Under the pieces are notes generated by a model. That model saw only the letters and a program-made list of their open reading frames with translations. It was not told the origin of the DNA and did not search any database. Source: Zeus faber (Eukaryota; Chordata; Actinopteri; Zeiformes; Zeidae). Taken from it: a stretch of 64,000 nt of DNA. This document shows, in pieces, positions 46,601 through 58,184 of this stretch (the stretch's first letter is position 1; every line of letters begins with the position of its first letter). The DNA lies in NCBI GenBank assembly GCA_960531495.1, contig CAUIJY010000075.1:1-64000 (forward strand). Reading direction: 5' to 3'. The translations under genes were made by a program, and so were the position numbers.

Positions 46601-49600
46601 TCTTTCAGTCGTTCAATCTTTCTTTCAATCTTTCTTTGAATCTTTCAATCTTCAATCTTTCAATCTATCTTTCAGTCTTTCTTTCAATCATTCAATCTTT
46701 CAATCCTTCTTTCAATCTTTCTTTCTTTCAATCTTTCTTTCAATCTTTCTTTCATTCTTTCCTTCAGTCTTTCAATCTTTCTTTCTTTAAATCTTTCTTT
46801 CAATCTTTCTTTCTTTAAATCTTTCTTTCAATCTTTCTTTCATTCTTTCTTTCAATATTTCAATCTTTCAACCTTTCTTTCATTCTTTCTTTCAATCTTT
46901 GAATCTTTCTTAAATTTTTTCTTTCAATCTTTCTTACTTTCAATTTTTCTATCTTTCAATATTTCTTCCAATCTTTCAATCTTTCTTTTGTTATTCTTTC
47001 AATCTTTCTTTCTTTCAATCTTTCTATCCATCTATCTATCAATCTTTTTTTCATTCTTTCTTTCAATCTTTCTTTTTTCAATCTTTCTTGCAAACTTTCT
47101 TTCAATTGTTTAATCTTTCAATCTTTCTTTCTTTCAGTCTTTCAATCTTTTTTTCATTCTTTCTTTCAATATTTCTTTCAATCTTTTTTACTTTCAATCT
47201 TTCTTTCTTTAAATCTTTCTTTCATTCTTTCTTTAAATCTTTCTTTCATTCTTTCTTTCAATATTTCAATCTTTCTTTCATTTTTTCTTTCAATCTTTCA
47301 ATCTTTCTTTCATTCTTTCTTTCAATCTTTCAATCTTTCAATTTTTCTATCTTTCAATATTTCTTCCAATCGTTCAATCTTTCTTTCATTATTTCTTTCA
47401 ATCTTTCTTTTGTTATATCTTTTAATCTTTCTTTCTTTCAATCTTTCTTTCCATCTTTCTTTCAATCTTTCTTTCATTCTTTCTTTCAATCTTTCTTTCA
47501 TTATTTCTTTGTCTTTCAATCTTTCTTTCCATCTTTCTTTCAATCTTTCTTTCATTCTTTCTTTCAATCTTTCTTTCATTATTTCTTTGTCTTTCAATCT
47601 TTCTTTCAAACTTTCAATCTTTCTTTCAATCTTTCAGTCGTTCAATCTTTCTTTCAATCTTTCAATCTTCAATCTTTCAATCTATCGTTCAGTCTTTCAA
47701 TCTTTCTTTCAAACTTTCAATATTTCTTTCAATCTTTCTTTCAATCTTTCAATCATTCAATCTTTCAATCTTTTTTTCTTTCAATCTTTCTTTCAATCTT
47801 TATTTCATTCTTTCCTTCAGTCTTTCAATCTTTCTTTCATTCTTTCTTTCAATCTTTCTTTCAATCTTTCAATCTTTCTTTCAATATGTCTTTCAATCTT
47901 TCTTTTTTTAAATCTTTCTTTCAATCTTTCTTTCAAACTTTCATTCTTTATTTCAATCTTTCAATCTTTCAATCTTTCTTTCATTCTTTATTTCAATCTT
48001 TCAATCTTTCTTTCATTCTTTCTTTCAATATTTCAATTTTTCAATCTTTCTTTCATTCTTTCTTTTAATCTTTCAATCTTTCTTTCATTGTTTCTTTCAA
48101 TCTTTCTGTCTTTCAATATTTCATTCAATCTTTCTTTCATTCCTTCTTTCAATCTTTCTTTCAATCTTTCTTTCATTCTTTCTTTCAGTCTTTCAAAATT
48201 TGTTTCAAACTTTCAATCTTTCAGTCGTTCAATCTTTCTTTCAATCTTTCTTTGAATCTTTCAATCTTCAATCTTTCAATCTATCTTTCAGTCTTTCTTT
48301 CAATCATTCAATCTTTCAATCCTTCTTTCAATCATTCAATCTTTCAATCCTTCTTTCAATCATTCAATCTTTCAATCCTTCTTTCAATCATTCAATCTTT
48401 CAATCCTTCTTTCAATCTTTCTTTCTTTCAATCTTTCTTTCAATCTTTCTTTCATTCTTTCCTACAGTCTTTCAATCTTTCTTTCAATCTTTCTTTCTTT
48501 CAATCTTTCTTTCATTCTTTCTTTCAATATTTCAATCTTTCAACCTTTCTTTCATTCTTTCTTTCAATCTTTCTTACTTTCAATTTTTCTATCTTTCAAT
48601 CTTTCTTTTGTTATTCTTTCAATCTTTCTATCCATCTATCTATCAATCTTTTTTTCATTCTTTCTTTCAATCTTTCTTTTTTCAATCTTTCTTTCTTTCA
48701 GTCTTTCAATCTTTTTTTCATTCTTTCTTTCAATATTTCTTTCAATCTTTTTTACTTTCAATCTTTCTTTCTTTAAATCTTTCTCTCAATCTTTCTTTCA
48801 AACTTTTATTATTTATTTCAATATTTCAATCGTTCAATCTTTCTTTCATTCTTTCTTTCAATCTTTCTTTCAATCTTTCAATATTTCTTTCAATCTTTCT
48901 TTCTTTCAATCTTTCTTTCAAACTTTCAATCTTTATTTCAATCTTTCAATCTTTCTTTCATTCTTTCTTTCAATATTTCAATTTTTCAATCTTTCTTTCA
49001 TTCTTTCTTTTAATCTTTCAATCTTTCTTTCATTGTTTCTTTCAATCTTTCTGTCTTTCAATATTTCATTCAATCTTTCTTTCATTCCTTCTTTCAATCT
49101 TTCTTTCAAATTTTCTTTCAATCTTTCTTTTTTCAATATTTCTTTCAATCTTTCTTTCATTCTTTCTTTCAGTCTTTCAAAATTTGTTTCAAACTTTCAA
49201 TCTTTCAGTCGTTCAATCTTTCTTTCAATCTTTCTTTGAATCTTTCAATCTTCAATCTTTCAATCTATCTTTCAGTCTTTCTTTCAATCATTCAATCTTT
49301 CAATCCTTCTTTCAATCTTTCTTTCTTTCAATCTTTCTTTCATTCTTTCCTTCAGTCTTTCAATCTTTCTTTCAATCTTTCTTTCAATCTTTCTTTCTTT
49401 AAATCTTTCTTTCAATCTTTCTTTCAAACTTTCAATCTTTATTTCAATCTTTCAATCTTTCAATCTTTCTTTCAATCTTTCTTTCAATCTTTCTTTCATT
49501 CTTTCTTTCAATATTTCAATCTTTCAACCTTTCTTTCATTCTTTCTTTCAATCTTTGAATCTTTCTTTAATTTTTTTCTTTCAATCTTTCTTACTTTCAA

Positions 49601-50450
49601 TTTTTCTATCTTTCAATATTTCTTCCAATCTTTCTTTTGTTATTCTTTCAATCTTTCTTTCAATCTTTCAATCTTTCTTTCAATATGTCTTTCAATCTTT
49701 CTTTATTTAAATCTTTCTTTCAATCTTTCTTTCAAACTTTCATTCTTTATTTCAATCTTTCAATCTTTCAATCTTTCTTTCATTCTTTATTTCAATCTTT
49801 CAATCTTTCTTTCATTCTTTCTTTCAATCTTTCTTTCAATCTTTCAATCTTTCTTTCAATATTTCTTTCAATCTTTCTTTCTTTAAATCTTTCTTTCAAT
49901 CTTTCTTTCAAACTTTCAATCTTTCTTACTTTCAATTTTTCTATATTTCAATATTTCTTCCAATCTTTCAATCTTTCTTTTGTTATTCTTTCAATCTTTC
50001 TTTCTTTCAATCTTTCTATCCATCTATCTTTCAATCTTTCTTTCATTCTTTCTTTCAATCTTTCTTTTTTCAAACTTTCTTGCAAACTTTCTTTTAATTG
50101 TTTAATCTTTCAATCTTTCTTTCATTCTTTCTTTCAGTCTTTCAATCTTTTTTTCAATCTTTCTTTCAATCTTTCAATCTTTCTTTCTATCTTTCTTTCA
50201 ATCTTTCTTTCATTCTTTATTTCAATCTTTGTTTCATTCTTTCTTTCAATCTTTGTTTCTTTCAATCTTTCTTTCAATCTTTCTTTCAATCTTTCTTTCA
50301 TTCTTTCTTTTAATCTTTCAATCTTTCTTTCATTGTTTCTTTCAATCTTTCTGTCTTTCAGTATTTCTTTCAATCTTTCAATCTTTCTTTCTTTTTTCAA
50401 TCTTTCTTTCAATCTTTCTTTTATTCTATCTTTAAATCTTTCTTTTTTTT
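43626..50450. repeat. 6.8-kb CTTT-derived tandem array
   Basis: The plus strand is made almost entirely of TTTC tetranucleotides with AATC and ATTC variants. Cassettes with rarer words recur: TTGCAAACTTTCTTTCAATT or close variants at about 43860, 45351, 47090 and 50082, and TATCCATCTATCTTTCAATC or close variants at about 43797, 45287, 47026 and 50018. A unit with AATCATTCAATCTTTCAATC is repeated four times at about 48300-48415. Long plus-strand frames (up to 400 codons of F, L, S, I, N, Q) exist only because the repeat lacks stop codons. Confidence 0.95.
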
Positions 50451-50452
50451 GT

Positions 50453-50577
50453 AACATGTATTTGTCGAGTTATGATCATTTTCATCATTATGTGTACATG
50501 TGGGAAAAAACGCATTTTCAGCCGATTTAAACGTCGAAAAGGGGAATTGGTTAAACGCTTCAGTCATTACTCTGTGT
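50453..50577 (+). repeat. Satellite, partial 206-bp-type monomer
   Basis: Starts ACATGTATTTGTCGAGTTATG and runs to TCTGTGTGA at the LINE junction. It abuts the CTTT array on the left. Confidence 0.85.
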
Positions 50578-51495
50578 GACAGGGAAAAACTGATTGTCTC
50601 TTTCGGGGAAAAATTTGATCAAAGCCTACTACCTGAGTGGCGAGGCATGCTCAAAGAGAAAGGACCCAAGGTGCAGGATGATGCCCTGAACTTCCTCCTG
50701 TGCCTTAGAGGAAAATTCCCCACCATCCAATCAGTGAAAACCAGAGACTGGTATAGATTACTCATTTCAAAGATTGTGACAATTCCAGCTTCAGAAAAGG
50801 CCTGGTCAAGGATATTTCCTGGCTATTCAATTAGAAATATATGGAACAACATGGAAATCCCTTTTGCCACATCAGCCATCTTCCACCTGGATTTCAAGAT
50901 AAGGCACAGGAGGATTTTTACTGGCATCATCCTGCATCAATAACACAAAGACTTGCACAAAAGGGAGTGTGTGGTCTGCATGGAAGAAGCAGAAGACATT
51001 GAGCACCTGTTCCTTAGGTGCACGGCCCTCACAAACTATAGGGAGAGGGTCAAGAGCCTACTGGTGGAACATTGTGGCCTTAGGAGACTAACAGGGCTTA
51101 CATGGGACTGGGCCTACATGTTTGCCCCCCCCCCAAAACAATGAGCCCAACGGAAAACTTACTGATAAACACTGTGCTGGCATTTGCCAGGCGCGCAACA
51201 TGGACAAGAAGGAACTTGGCACTATATGAGGGTAGAGACGTAAGCATACAAAGCCTCTTTGGAAACTCACTAAAAGCCCACCTATTGTTGCTAAATGGAG
51301 GAAACAAAGACCTTTTTGTAATCCAATTTATGCAACAAACTACCCTACTCCAGGAAACTGAATGCCACTCTCTCTCCTTCGCATTCTGATAGGATAGAGA
51401 AGGGAGAAAAAGGGAAAACATGTATTTCCCAAGTGTTTAAAAATGTTTTCTTGGCATAATTGTTACTGTTGATGATTCTGTATTTTTATATTAAA
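50578..51495 (+). mobile_element. Tx1/L1-like LINE, truncated copy
   Basis: The plus strand repeats the 3' 0.9 kb of the element at 54245-59657 almost base for base (one substitution near 51335 and one C in a C-run noticed). It contains the end of ORF2 from REKLIVSFGEKF, the same in-frame TAA, the CVVC...HLFLRC zinc-knuckle part and the A-rich 3' end. Its left edge shares CAG between satellite and LINE. It is best read as one arm of an inverted duplication. Confidence 0.85.
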
Positions 51496-53150
51496 AAAAA
51501 AAAAATGTATTTGTTGAGTTATGATCATTTTCATCATAGTGTGCACATGAGGGAAAAAACGCATTTTCAGCCGATTTAAACGTCGAAAAGGCGAATTGGT
51601 TAAACGCTTCAGTCATTACTCTGTGTGACAGTGTCAGACAGTTTAAATACAATGATGAACTAGTATGTGCTGCTAAAGTGTTGTTTGTCAACCAGTTTTA
51701 GGCCCATATAAAATGTATTTGTCGAGGTATGAGCATTTTCATAACATTGGACGGTTTGCTGTCTAGCTGAATTAGAGAAACACCGAACCATTGTCTCTTC
51801 AGAGGTGAATGATTCAGAATGCTGCAGTACAGCATTGAAATTTAATTAATATGATGAACTATTATGTGCTTCCTAAGTTTTTCTCTCAGATTTCTATGCC
51901 CATCTAACATGTATTTCTGGAGTTATGATCATTTTCAGAACTTGTGACGGTTTGCTGTCTAGCTGAATTAGAGAAACACCGAACCATTGTCTCTTCAGAG
52001 GTGAATGATTCAGAATGCTGCAGTACAGCATAGAAATTTAATTAATATGATGAACTATTATGTGATTCTTAAGTGTTTCTCACAGATTTCTAGGCCCATC
52101 TAACATGTATTTGTGGAGTTGTGATCATTTTCATCATTGTGTGCACATGTGGGAAAAAAACGCATTTTCAGCCGATTTAAACGTCGAAAAGGGGAATTGG
52201 TTAAACGCTTCAGTCATTACTCTGTGTGACAGTGTCAGACAGTTTAAATACAATGGTGAACTAGTAAATGCTGCTAAAGCGTTGTTTGTCAAACAGTTTT
52301 AGGCCCAAACAACATGTATTTGTCGAGGTATGAGCATTTTCAGAACATTGGACGGTTTGCTGTCTAGCTGAATTAGAGAAACACCGAACCATTGTCTCTT
52401 CAGAGGTGAATGATTCAGAATGCTGCAGTACAGCATTGAAATTTAATTAATATGATGAACTATTATGTGCTTCCTAAGTTTTTCTCTCAGATTTCTATGC
52501 CCATCTAACATGTATTTCTGGAGTTATGATCATTTTCAGAACTTGTGACGGTTTGCTGTCTAGCTGAATTAGAGAAACACCGAACCATTGTCTCTTCAGA
52601 GGTGAATGATTCAGAATGCTGCACTACAGCATAGAAATTTAATTAATATGATGAACTATTATGTGCTTCTTAAGTGTTTCTCACAGATTTCTAGGCCCAT
52701 CTAACATGTATTTGTGGAGTTATGATCATTTTCATCATTGTGTGCACATGTGGGAAAAAAACGCATTTTCAGCCGATTTAAACGTCGAAAAGGGGAATTG
52801 GTTAAACGCTTCAGTCATTACTCTGTGTGACAGTGTCAGACAGTTTAAATACAATGGTGAACTAGTATATGCTGCTAAAGTGTTGTTTGTCAAACAGTTT
52901 TAGGCCCATGTAAAATGTATTTGTCGAGTTATGATCATTTTCATCATTGTGTGCACATGTGGGAAAAAACGCATTTTCAGCCGATTTAAACGTCGGAAAG
53001 GGGAATTGGTTAAACGCTTCAGTCATAACTCTATGTGACAGTGTCAGACAGTTTAAATACAATGGTGAACTAGTATATGCTGCTAAAGCGTTGTTTGTCA
53101 AACAGTTTTAGGCCCAAACAACATGTATTTGTCGAGGTATGAGCATTTTC
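51496..53150 (+). repeat. Satellite array, plus orientation
   Basis: Two related monomers alternate irregularly. The longer (206-209 bp) has GGGAAAAAACGCATTTTCAG and GACAGTGTCAGACAGTTTAA; the shorter (196 bp) has GACGGTTTGCTGTCTAGCTG and GAATGATTCAGAATGCTGCA. Starts of the shorter type at 51907, 52312 and 52508 are each followed by exactly 196 bp. Both types share their first 30 and last 60 bases, so they arose from one ancestor. Confidence 0.9.
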
Positions 53151-54244
53151 GGTTCGGTGTTTCTCTAATTCAGCTAGACAGCAAACCGTCCAATGTTCTG
53201 AAAATGCTCATACCTCGACAAATACATGTTGTTTGGGCCTAAAACTGTTTGACAAACAACGCTTTAGCAGCATTTACTAGTTCACCATTGTATTTAAACT
53301 GTCTGACACTGTCACACAGAGTAATGACTGAAGCGTTTAACCAATTCCCCTTTTCGACGTTTAAATCGGCTGAAAATGCGTTTTTTTCCCACATGTGCAC
53401 ACAATGATGAAAATGATCACAACTCCACAAATACATGTTAGATGGGCCTAGAAATCTGTGAGAAACACTTAAGAAGCACATAATAGTTCATCATATTAAT
53501 TAAATTTCTATGCTGTACTGCAGCATTCTGAATCATTCACCTCTGAAGAGACAATGGTTCGGTGTTTCTCTAATTCAGCTAGACAGCAAACCGTCAAAAG
53601 TTCTGAAAATGATCATAACTCCACAAATACATGTTAGATGGGCATAGAAATCTGAGAGAAACACTTAGGAAGCACATAATAGTTCATCATATTAATTAAA
53701 TTTCTATGCTGTACAGCAGCATTCTGAATCATTCACCTCTGAAGAGACAATGGTTCGGTGTTTCTCTAATTCAGCTAGACAGCAAACCGTCCAATGTTAT
53801 GAAAATGCTCATACCTCGACAAATACATTTTATATGGGCCTAAAACTGGTTGACAAACAACACTTTAGCAGCACATACTAGTTAATCATTGTATTTAAAC
53901 TGTCTGACACTGTCACACAGAGTAATGACTGAAGTGTTTAACCAATACGCCTTTTCGACGTTTAAATCGGCTGAAAATGCGTTCTTTCCCACATGTGCAC
54001 ACTATGATGAAAATGATCATAACTCGACAAATACATTTTCTATGGGACTAAAACTGTTTGATAAACAACACTTTAGCAGCACATACTAGTTCATCATTGT
54101 ATTTAAACTGTCTGACACTGTCACACAGAGTAATGACTGAAGCGTTTAACCAATTCCCCTTTTCGACGTTTAAATCGGCTGAAAATGCGTTTTTTCCCTC
54201 ATGTGCACACTATGATGAAAATGATCATAACTCAACAAATACAT
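53151..54244 (-). repeat. Satellite array, minus orientation
   Basis: Same monomers as the previous array in reverse orientation. The switch of orientation falls at 53150/53151 inside a 196-bp-type monomer. Confidence 0.9.
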
Positions 54245-54358
54245 TTTTTTTTTTAAATATAAAAATACAGAATCATCAACAGTAACAATTATGCCAAGAA
54301 AACATTTTTAAACACTTGGGAAATACATGTTTTCCCTTTTTCTCCCTTCTCTATCCTA

Positions 54359-57300
54359 TCAGAATGCGAAGGAGAGAGAGTGGCATTCAGTTTCCTGGAG
54401 TAGGGTAGTTTGTTGCATGAATTGGATTACAAAAAGGTCTTTGTTTCCTCCATTTAGCAACAATAGGTGGGCTTTTAGTGAGTTTCCAAAGAGGCTTTGT
54501 ATGCTTACGTCTCTACCCTCATATAGTGCCAAGTTCCTTCTTGTCCATGTTGCGCGCCTGGCAAATGCCAGCACAGTGTTTATCAGTAAGTTTTCCGTTG
54601 GGCTCATTGTTTTGGGGGGGGGGGCAAACATGTAGGCCCAGTCCCATGTAAGCCCTGTTAGTCTCCTAAGGCCACAATGTTCCACCAGTAGGCTCTTGAC
54701 CCTCTCCCTATAGTTTGTGAGGGCCGTGCACCTAAGGAACAGGTGCTCAATGTCTTCTGCTTCTTCCATGCAGACCACACACTCCCTTTTGTGCAAGTCT
54801 TTGTGTTATTGATGCAGGATGATGCCAGTAAAAATCCTCCTGTGCCTTATCTTGAAATCCAGGTGGAAGATGGCTGATGTGGCAAAAGGGATTTCCATGT
54901 TGTTCCATATATTTCTAATTGAATAGCCAGGAAATATCCTTGACCAGGCCTTTTCTGAAGCTGGAATTGTCACAATCTTTGAGATGAGTAATCTATACCA
55001 GTCTCTGGTTTTCACTGATTGGATGGTGGGGAATTTTCCTCTAAGGCACAGGAGGAAGTTCAGGGCATCATCCTGCACCTTGGGTCCTTTCTCTTTGAGC
55101 ATGCCTCGCCACTCAGGTAGTAGGCTTTGATCAAATTTTTCCCCGAAAGAGACAATCAGTTTTTCCCTGTATTGCACCTTCCATCTGTCTAATTCCCATA
55201 GTACATTCCCTATATCAAAGTTCCCTTTGTGGTCGGTCACCTGTCCCACTCTTGTTAGGCCTGCTGCCGTCAAGTGACTGCTGACGAGGTTTCTCCCATT
55301 ATAGGTGAAGCATGGATTCGAGAGGAAAGGTAACTGCAGCACATGCTCTTTTTTACTGCACTCGGGTCTGAGGTGGGGGAGTATCCTTCCCCATGCCTCC
55401 AGCACCTCCTGGTAGAAGCCCGGCAGGCCACTGTAAGTTTTTCTGGGGTAGTGGGTACAGAGATTGTATTTGCTCCTCTCCCCAAACTCCGCCAGGTAGC
55501 CTGCGAGTGCGTCCTCCCAGGGATACTGCCTGGTCGAATCCAAGAATTTCCCTATCAATTTAACCCTCAGTGCGTCTCTTTTGGCACCAATGTCAATCAG
55601 CCCTAATCCCCCCTCCCGTTTATTAGCAATTAACGTCCTGTGGGCGAACATATTTCCCTTACCCTTCCAAAGAAAGGAGGAGATCTCACCGTTCAATGAA
55701 TTTAGTGCCCAATCGGGCAGCTCACAGGTTCCCAAAGCATGATTTATTTTTGACAGCACTAGGGCATTAGATACTATTACCTTTCCTTTTAGACTAAGCC
55801 CCCTCGCCCTCCACAGGTTCAAGGTACACTGTATTTTAATTATCACACTCTTCCATGTTTTATCTCTTGCTTCACTCTCGTCTTTCCCAATGTACACACC
55901 CAAGATTTCTCTGCACCCTGTGGTCTCTTTAAGGCCCCATTTGTTTATCGTTTTTTGATTCTTACCGCAGAACATTATTGCAGATTTTTCTTTATTGATT
56001 CTTGCGCCAGAGGCTTTCTCATAGGCCCCTAGGTGTTTGAAGACATGGTCTATGCTGTCACCATCCGAGACCATGATATTAATGTCGTCTGCATATTGGA
56101 CTATTTTGGTTTTGTTGCCATTTGGCGTTAAGATACCTTTTATATTTTTGTCTTTCAGTATTAGGAGTGCGAGGGGTTCTGCGACCAGGGTGTATAGCAG
56201 AGCTGAGAGGGGGCATCCCTGTCTCACCGACCTCTCGATCCGAATGTCCCTGGTGAGAAGTCCGTTGCATTTCACCCTGCTACTCGCACTTCGATATAAA
56301 ACCTTGATCCAATCGATGAACTTTGCTCCGAAGCCGAACTTTTCCATTACGGACCAGAGGAACGGATGCTCAACCCTGTCAAAAGCTTTTTCTAGGTCTA
56401 CTCCAAGCAGCAGGCCCCTCTGCATAGTCATTGTTTTTACTGTATCCCTAATTGTATTGATGGAGTCTGTAATATCTCTGCCTGGGATACTGTAAGTTTG
56501 CGTATTGCTGATGATTGAGCCTATTACTGCTTTAAGTCTATTAGCCAGAATTTTTGCCAGAATCTTATAATCTGAATTGAGTAGGCTAATTGGCCTATAG
56601 TTTTTCAGTTGGTTCCGGCATCCTTTATTCTTAAATACAATTGTGATGATACCTTTTGTGAGGGAGTCCGGAGTTGTCTGGTTTACTCTAATACTAGTGT
56701 AAAGTTTTAGCAGCAAGGGGGCCAGCTGGGCTTTGAAGCACTGGTAGAACTCTGTCGAGATTCCGTCTGGGCCTGGGCTTTTGTTCTTATTTTGTCCATC
56801 TATTGCCAGTTCTACTTCCGCTAATGTGATTACCGTGTCGCACTCTTCTTTGTCGATGTGATTGATTTCCCTATCAATACATTCCAGTATTTCTTTAGTC
56901 TGTTTTGGATTGGAGCTGTTACTAGTAAAGAGGTTCTCGTAATACCTATGTATTTCGTCCAGTATGTCTTCCTGCTCAGCTATTATTTCCCCCTTACTAT
57001 TTTCAATCTGACCCATTCTGGCTTTGTTTTGTTTTTGTTTTTCTAGGCCAAGGAAAAAAGCTGTACATTTCTCCCCATCTGTGATATTTTTAAATCTACT
57101 TCTAACAGCTGCTCCTATGCATCTTTTCTTTTCAAAAGAGTGAAGTTTAGCTTCATATTCTTCAAATTTTGCACAACTTCTGTCAGGGTTATGGTCAAGT
57201 AATGTAATTTCTTTTGCGAGGAGGTGCCTTAATGTTCTCTCCTCCATTCCTTCCCGCCATCCTTTCTCTTTACTATAATTTATACAGGCTCTCTTAATTC

Positions 57301-58156
57301 GTCTTTTTACATCGTCCCATGATTTAATGTAGTTTTCTTCTACAGCTAATTCATCTGTTATATTGCTCAGTAGATTCCTTATCTTTTTTTTGAAGGTTTG
57401 GTCCTCAAGGAGACTGGCATTGAAGCACCAGATGCCCCCACCTCTGGGCCTTCCATCGTCCCCTAATTGCCAGTATAAAGATGCGTGATCGCTCCAGCTA
57501 TTGAACTCATATTTAATTTTGTTAATGTCCCTGATAATGCTGGAGGAAGCCAGACAGAGATCGATTCTGGACTGTTTGAGGACCCCCTTTACAATCTGCC
57601 TTCTCGAGAAGTCCCGCTTCAAAGGGATTCTCCACATTTCTACTAGGTTATGGTGATTTATCAAATTCATTAGGGTTGTTCGACTGGCGTCACTCTTGAA
57701 GGTATTGTTTACTGACACGTCCATTTTTGTTAGAGCCACATTAAAGTCTCCAGTTATTATTACATTGTTTCCGTACCATTTCTTTAATTTAATGAAAAAC
57801 TGCTTTCTATGATTTTCATTGTTTGGTGCATATATGTTAATTATTCTATATCGTTGTTTATTAAGTGAAAAATCTACAATTAATACTCTGCCTTGATCGT
57901 CTTTGTATATCTCTTCAGCACTCATGCCTGAAGCAATCTTAGATATGATTGCTACCCCGCATGATCTTGCTGACCCGTGGTTTGAAAATACCTGCTTGTT
58001 TCTCTGGTTCGCCACATAGTCGTGATGCTCCTGGTCCCACCAAGTTTCTTGCAGGCAGACTACATCCGAGTTCAAAGTTTGCAGTACAGAATCTATTTTC
58101 GATTTTGTGCGTAGGCCGTTAGCATTTAGAGAAGTGAAGCTAATCATTAGAGTCAC
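54359..58156 (-). pseudogene. LINE ORF2: endonuclease and reverse transcriptase, one stop
   Basis: Residues 1-230 form an APE-type endonuclease (N11 in LNANGLR, E37 in QETWW, D137 and N139 in GDFNV, D199 in RIDL, S222-D223-H224). The reverse transcriptase follows at about 460-750 (KSPGPDG, NYRPISLLN, motif A GVDLEKAFD at 585-593, RQGCPLS, motif C YADD at 688-691). The later part has SSFLWKGKG and KREGGLGLID, typical of the Tx1/L1 group. After residue 1116 an in-frame TAA (54806-54808) interrupts the frame, which then continues with CVVC...HLFLRC, a CX2CX8HX4C zinc knuckle, to 54359. The enzyme would nick target DNA and prime reverse transcription. With this stop only the knuckle is lost; whether that disables it is unknown. 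Confidence 0.85.
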
Positions 58157-58184
58157 ACTGAGAAGAGAGTATGATTTTCGACAT

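Larger units (their letters stand above)
50578..55168. repeat. Large inverted duplication
   Basis: Left arm 50578-52392 and right arm 53151-55168 are inverted copies: LINE 3' end, then satellite monomers in the same order. The right arm has one additional 206-bp monomer. A spacer of about 760 bp of satellite lies between. At the centre 53086-53150 and 53200-53264 form a perfect hairpin stem. Confidence 0.85.

Noticed and set aside
43858..50530. Long plus-strand open frames of F/L/S/I/N/Q (up to 400 codons)
   Set aside because: They consist of the CTTT repeat, which lacks stop codons in these frames; composition is that of the repeat and there is no domain.
50578..51495. Independent second insertion of the LINE into the satellite
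   Set aside because: It shares the same stop codon, the same 3' junction and the same order of neighbouring monomers with the larger copy, so duplication of the locus explains it better.
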